Positions 61,139 to 64,000 of a stretch of 64,000 nucleotides of DNA are shown here, piece by piece. The translations under genes were made by a program, and so were the position numbers. The stretch is taken from contig NZ_JANUGY010000005.1 of the NCBI RefSeq assembly GCF_024756235.1, forward strand, positions 434,001 to 498,000, given 5' to 3'. Source of the DNA: Massilia kyonggiensis. GTDB lineage: Bacteria > Pseudomonadota > Gammaproteobacteria > Burkholderiales > Burkholderiaceae_D. The notes under the pieces are model-generated. The model was not told the origin of the DNA. It did no database searches and worked only from the letters and a program-made list of their open reading frames with translations. Within the stretch, counting starts at the first letter, position 1; every line of letters begins with the position of its first letter.

Positions 61139-62920
61139 TTATACGTCGCGCTCGTCGCGTTCCCGCTCGCGGGCGTCGTCCAGCGCGGCGGAGAAGGCAT
61201 CGCGCTCGCGGTCGACGATGTCGTCGACCATGCGCTCGTCCAGCCCCATCCCCTCGAGCACGAACGCGGACAGCTGCAGGCTCGCTTCCAGCGTCTCCGG
61301 CACGACGACGTTGGCGCCGGCCCGCTTGAGGGCGCGCGCATGCTTTTCGTCGCGCGAGCGCGCGTACAGGCGCACGTGCGGGAACTCGCGCCGGATGCCG
61401 CGCACGGCCTGCATGGCCGATGCGGGATGGTCCATCGTCAGCACGATCGCCGGCGCTTCGTCCGCATGCACGCGGCGCAGCAGTTCCGGCCGCGCCGCGT
61501 TGCCGAAATAGACCGGCACCCCGTCCGCGTGCAGCTTGGAGACGAGCTTCGCATCGTTCTCGAACGCGACGTAGGGGATCTCCTGCGCCGCGAGCAGCTT
61601 CGCCAGTTGCTGGCCGACGCGTCCGAAACCGGCGATGATCACGCGGCCCCGCGCGGCATCGAGTTCGTTGTCGGCGAGGTGCGCCGCGGCGCCCTGGGGT
61701 TCCGCCGCCGAGCGCTCGCCGATCGCATGGCCGATCCGCGCCAGCAGCGGCGTGATGAACAGCGACAGGCCGACGGCCAGCGTCACGCGCGCGCCGAGGG
61801 CGCCGTCCAGCAGCTTCGACGCGGTCGCGTAGCCGATCACGATGAACGCGAATTCGCCGCCTTGCCCCAGCAGCAGGCCGCCTTCGATCGCGCGACCCCA
61901 CGGCAGGCCGCCGAGCCGCAGCAGCGGCGCGATGACGAGACCCTTGAGCAGCACGAGTCCCAGCACGGCGCAGGCGAGCCACAGGGGCGCGTGGAGGATC
62001 TGCAGCGCGTCCATGCCCATGCCGACCGTCATGAAGAACAGCCCCATGAGCAGGCCCTTGAACGGCTCGACCATCAGCTCGACCTCGTGCTTGAATTCCG
62101 TCTCGGCGAGGAGGAGCCCCGCGATCAGCGCGCCCAGCGCCATCGACAGGCCGGCCAGGTGCGACAGCGCGGCGATGCCGAACGTCGACAGCAGGATCAG
62201 GGCCATGAACACGTCCGGCTGGCGATGGCGGGCAAACGCGCGGAACAGCGGGTGCACGACCTTGCCGCCGACGAGGTAGATGAGGGCGATGGCCACCGCC
62301 GCCTTGGCCATCGCGAGCAGGGCGATCAGCGCGACGTTCGAACCGCCCCCGTCATTCTTGCCGAGCGCCCCGATCAGGATCAGGATCGGCACGACGGCGA
62401 GATCCTGCAGCATCAGCACGGCGAACGCGGCCTGGCCGAGGGGACTTGCGGTGCGCTGGCTCTCGGCCAGCAACTGCATCACGACGGCGGTCGACGACAG
62501 CGACAGCACGAGGCCCAGCACGAGCGCCGCGTCGAGCCGGCGGTCGAGCAGCAGATATGCCGCGCCGCCGATCAGCGCCGCGCACAGCACCACCTGCGCG
62601 CTGCCCGTGCCGAACACCCAGCGCCGCATGGCCCACAGGCGCGCGGCCGACAGCTCCAGGCCGATCATGAACATGAGGAACAGCACGCCCAGCTCGGCCA
62701 GCATGGCGACGTTGTCGTTGTTGGGGAACGTGAACAGGCCGAGCGGCGCGAAATCCTCGGCCATGCGGCCAAGCCCGAACGGGCCGAGGAGGGCGCCGAC
62801 GGCGAGGAAGCCCAGCACCTGGTTGATGCGCAGGCGCTGCAGCAGCGGGATCAGGATGCCGGCAAGGGCGAGGAACAGCAGGATTTCGCGCAGGAAGGGG
62901 AAGGCGTGTTGCTCTTGCAC
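61139..62920 (-). CDS. CPA2-family K+/H+ antiporter, KefB/KefC-like, with TrkA-N domain
   Basis: In this 593-residue protein, about 12 membrane helices (to residue about 385) carry CPA2 signatures (INQVLGFLAVGALLGPFGLG; GLSMALGALIAGLLLAETEF; LLLGQGGEFAFIVIGYA). A cytoplasmic Rossmann domain with GFGRVGQQLAKLL binds nucleotide or glutathione. KefB/C release K+ in exchange for H+ under electrophile stress. GTG start at 62920 with AAGG upstream; no ancillary KefF/KefG in the window. Confidence 0.92.
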   Translation of the reverse strand: MQEQHAFPFLREILLFLALAGILIPLLQRLRINQVLGFLAVGALLGPFGLGRMAEDFAPLGLFTFPNNDNVAMLAELGVLFLMFMIGLELSAARLWAMRRWVFGTGSAQVVLCAALIGGAAYLLLDRRLDAALVLGLVLSLSSTAVVMQLLAESQRTASPLGQAAFAVLMLQDLAVVPILILIGALGKNDGGGSNVALIALLAMAKAAVAIALIYLVGGKVVHPLFRAFARHRQPDVFMALILLSTFGIAALSHLAGLSMALGALIAGLLLAETEFKHEVELMVEPFKGLLMGLFFMTVGMGMDALQILHAPLWLACAVLGLVLLKGLVIAPLLRLGGLPWGRAIEGGLLLGQGGEFAFIVIGYATASKLLDGALGARVTLAVGLSLFITPLLARIGHAIGERSAAEPQGAAAHLADNELDAARGRVIIAGFGRVGQQLAKLLAAQEIPYVAFENDAKLVSKLHADGVPVYFGNAARPELLRRVHADEAPAIVLTMDHPASAMQAVRGIRREFPHVRLYARSRDEKHARALKRAGANVVVPETLEASLQLSAFVLEGMGLDERMVDDIVDRERDAFSAALDDARERERDERDV

Positions 62921-62973
62921 GGGGTAGAACCTTTATCGGATGGTCACCCCGGCAATTTTAACGCGCCATGCCC

Positions 62974-64000
62974 TCAGGCCTGCCGACTCTCCGCCATCAG
63001 GATGACTTCCTCCATCTCCTGGTCGATCTCGTTGCGCAGCTCGAGATAGCGGCCCAGCGCGTGATCGAGCGACGGCAGCAGGATCCCGCGCTCGCTGTGC
63101 AAGCCTGTAAAGCGCGGCCGCGGCGCCGCGAAACCGTACGACTCGGTCGATACGGCTTCCAGCCGGCTCGCATCCACGCCCGCGCGCGCCGCCGCCTGTT
63201 CCGCCAGCTCGGCCCACGTCAGGGTGCCGACGTTGGCGAGGTGCCAGACGCCGCACTCGCCGTCGATCGCGAGGTCGAGGCAGGCGTGCACGAGGTCGGG
63301 CACATAGGTCGGCGACACGGCCATGTCGCGCGCCGCGCGGAACGGTTCGCCCCGTTCCAGCGCCTGCAGCGCCAGCGTGACGAAGTTGTACTTGTCCCAC
63401 GGCCCGAAGAAGGCGCTCGTGCGCACGACGAGGGCGCCCGGGTGCTTGTCCTGCACGCGCAGCTCGGCCTCGGCCTTGCTGCGGCCGTAGACGTTGAGCG
63501 GCGCCACGGTATCGCTTTCGACGTACGGCCGGTCGAGCGCGCCGTCGAACACGAGGTCGCTGGAGAACGTCGTCAGGTGCACGCCGTGGCGGGCGCAGGC
63601 GGCGGCCAGGATCGCGGGGCCGATCGCGTTCTCGCGGAAGCAGCGCTCGGCGTCGCGCTCGGCATCGTCCACGCGCACATAGCCCGCCGTGTTGACGACG
63701 GCCCAGGGACGGTATTTGTCCAGCGCGCGCTCGACGGACGCCGGGTCCGTGATGTCCATGTCCTGGCGCGACAGCAGGCGGTACGCGAGGTTGCGCTTGC
63801 GGCAGATGCGGGCGAACGCGCGGCCCAGCGTGCCCGTCGCGCCCGTGATGAGGATCGGCGCCGCGTCCTTGCCGACGAGCGTGTGGCCGTCGGCCGTGAT
63901 CGACGTCAGCGCATCGGGCGTCGCGACGGGCGTGCACAGCCAGCGGCCCGGCCGGCGCCACCAGCCCTGGCCGCGCAGCACCGGGTGCGACAGCGGCGTG
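62974..64000 (-). CDS. RmlD-like sugar-nucleotide reductase domain, C-terminal part of a longer protein (cut by window edge)
   Basis: The frame is open to the right edge. The visible C-terminal about 300 residues form an extended SDR: LITGATGTLGRAF (NAD(P) binding), NTAGYVRVDDAE, FSSDLVFDG and YGRSKAE (Tyr-Lys pair), as in dTDP-4-dehydrorhamnose reductase. The residues before them (GWWRRPGRWLCTP) do not belong to this domain, so an N-terminal partner domain continues outside the window; a GH1-like glycosidase domain is a possibility from similar fusions, not visible here. Substrate unknown. Confidence 0.83.
   Translation of the reverse strand, partial: TPLSHPVLRGQGWWRRPGRWLCTPVATPDALTSITADGHTLVGKDAAPILITGATGTLGRAFARICRKRNLAYRLLSRQDMDITDPASVERALDKYRPWAVVNTAGYVRVDDAERDAERCFRENAIGPAILAAACARHGVHLTTFSSDLVFDGALDRPYVESDTVAPLNVYGRSKAEAELRVQDKHPGALVVRTSAFFGPWDKYNFVTLALQALERGEPFRAARDMAVSPTYVPDLVHACLDLAIDGECGVWHLANVGTLTWAELAEQAAARAGVDASRLEAVSTESYGFAAPRPRFTGLHSERGILLPSLDHALGRYLELRNEIDQEMEEVILMAESRQA

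Overview
The window is a GC-rich, gene-dense chromosomal segment, most likely from a betaproteobacterium of the Oxalobacteraceae (Massilia/Telluria-like). This rests on the mix of GlnRS, a CPA2 antiporter, many ABC and MFS transporters, plant-polysaccharide enzymes and very short intergenic gaps. It is inference from gene content, since no rRNA or other phylogenetic marker was compared. No tRNA, rRNA, CRISPR array, prophage or complete insertion sequence was seen.

Layout. 1-9.9 kb is a furanose/arabinan locus: a GH43 arabinanase (cut by the left edge) overlapping a GH127 beta-L-arabinofuranosidase, a convergent rsgA-type GTPase, a ytfQ-ytfR-ytfT-yjfF-type furanose ABC importer, a second GH43 enzyme and a GbpR-like LysR regulator. 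10-19 kb holds a chemoreceptor, an FAH-family hydrolase coupled to a 2-hydroxyacid dehydrogenase, and a marR-emrB-outer membrane factor-emrA efflux operon with a palindromic MarR-type operator. A small REPIN/MITE-like inverted-repeat element follows at 19.04-19.27 kb. 19.3-23.6 kb carries a zinc-type asparaginase, a small exported protein, a pirin and an exported M20 peptidase. 23.9-29 kb is a galactose operon (galT, a degenerate M24 protein, galK, a GH2 glycosidase), followed by a fused glycosyltransferase/UDP-galactopyranose-mutase-like protein. 31.8-47.9 kb is mostly housekeeping: lipoprotein, VanZ-like protein, zinc ribbon, SDR, TPM/LemA cluster, pyrF, sbcB, two MFS exporters, a diguanylate cyclase, a ribosome-associated HPF-like factor, a periplasmic methyltransferase-like protein and a ferredoxin-type reductase. 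It includes a candidate structured small RNA near 33.6-33.7 kb. 54.9-64 kb has glnS, a four-gene DnaJ-headed operon of unknown function, a small coiled-coil protein, a CoA-transferase, a KefB/C-type antiporter and a sugar-nucleotide reductase cut by the right edge.

The most unusual part is 48.35-54.76 kb, a tandem duplication of a two-gene unit, all on the minus strand: a CHASE-type sensor histidine kinase followed by a protein with a conserved ~129-residue N-terminal domain and a C-terminal array of short Cys-containing repeats. One copy carries seven TAWCAGPW repeats about 24 residues apart. The other carries eleven TAYCAGPR repeats in 10- and 22-residue units. The N-terminal domains are 127/129 identical, but the repeat cores differ completely. 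The two kinases have virtually identical transmitter halves and diverged sensor halves. Each repeat gene has the same promoter layout: an FNR-type box (TTGAT-N4-ATCAA, one mismatch in copy 2) centred exactly 41.5 bp upstream of the start point predicted from a conserved TACATT -10, plus a conserved ACGTGT-N3-ACACGT palindrome over that start. I interpret this as a duplicated, oxygen-responsive, sensor-linked locus whose products look like multi-core peptide precursors or repetitive Cys metal/thiol proteins. No maturation enzyme or response regulator lies in the window, so the function is unproven.
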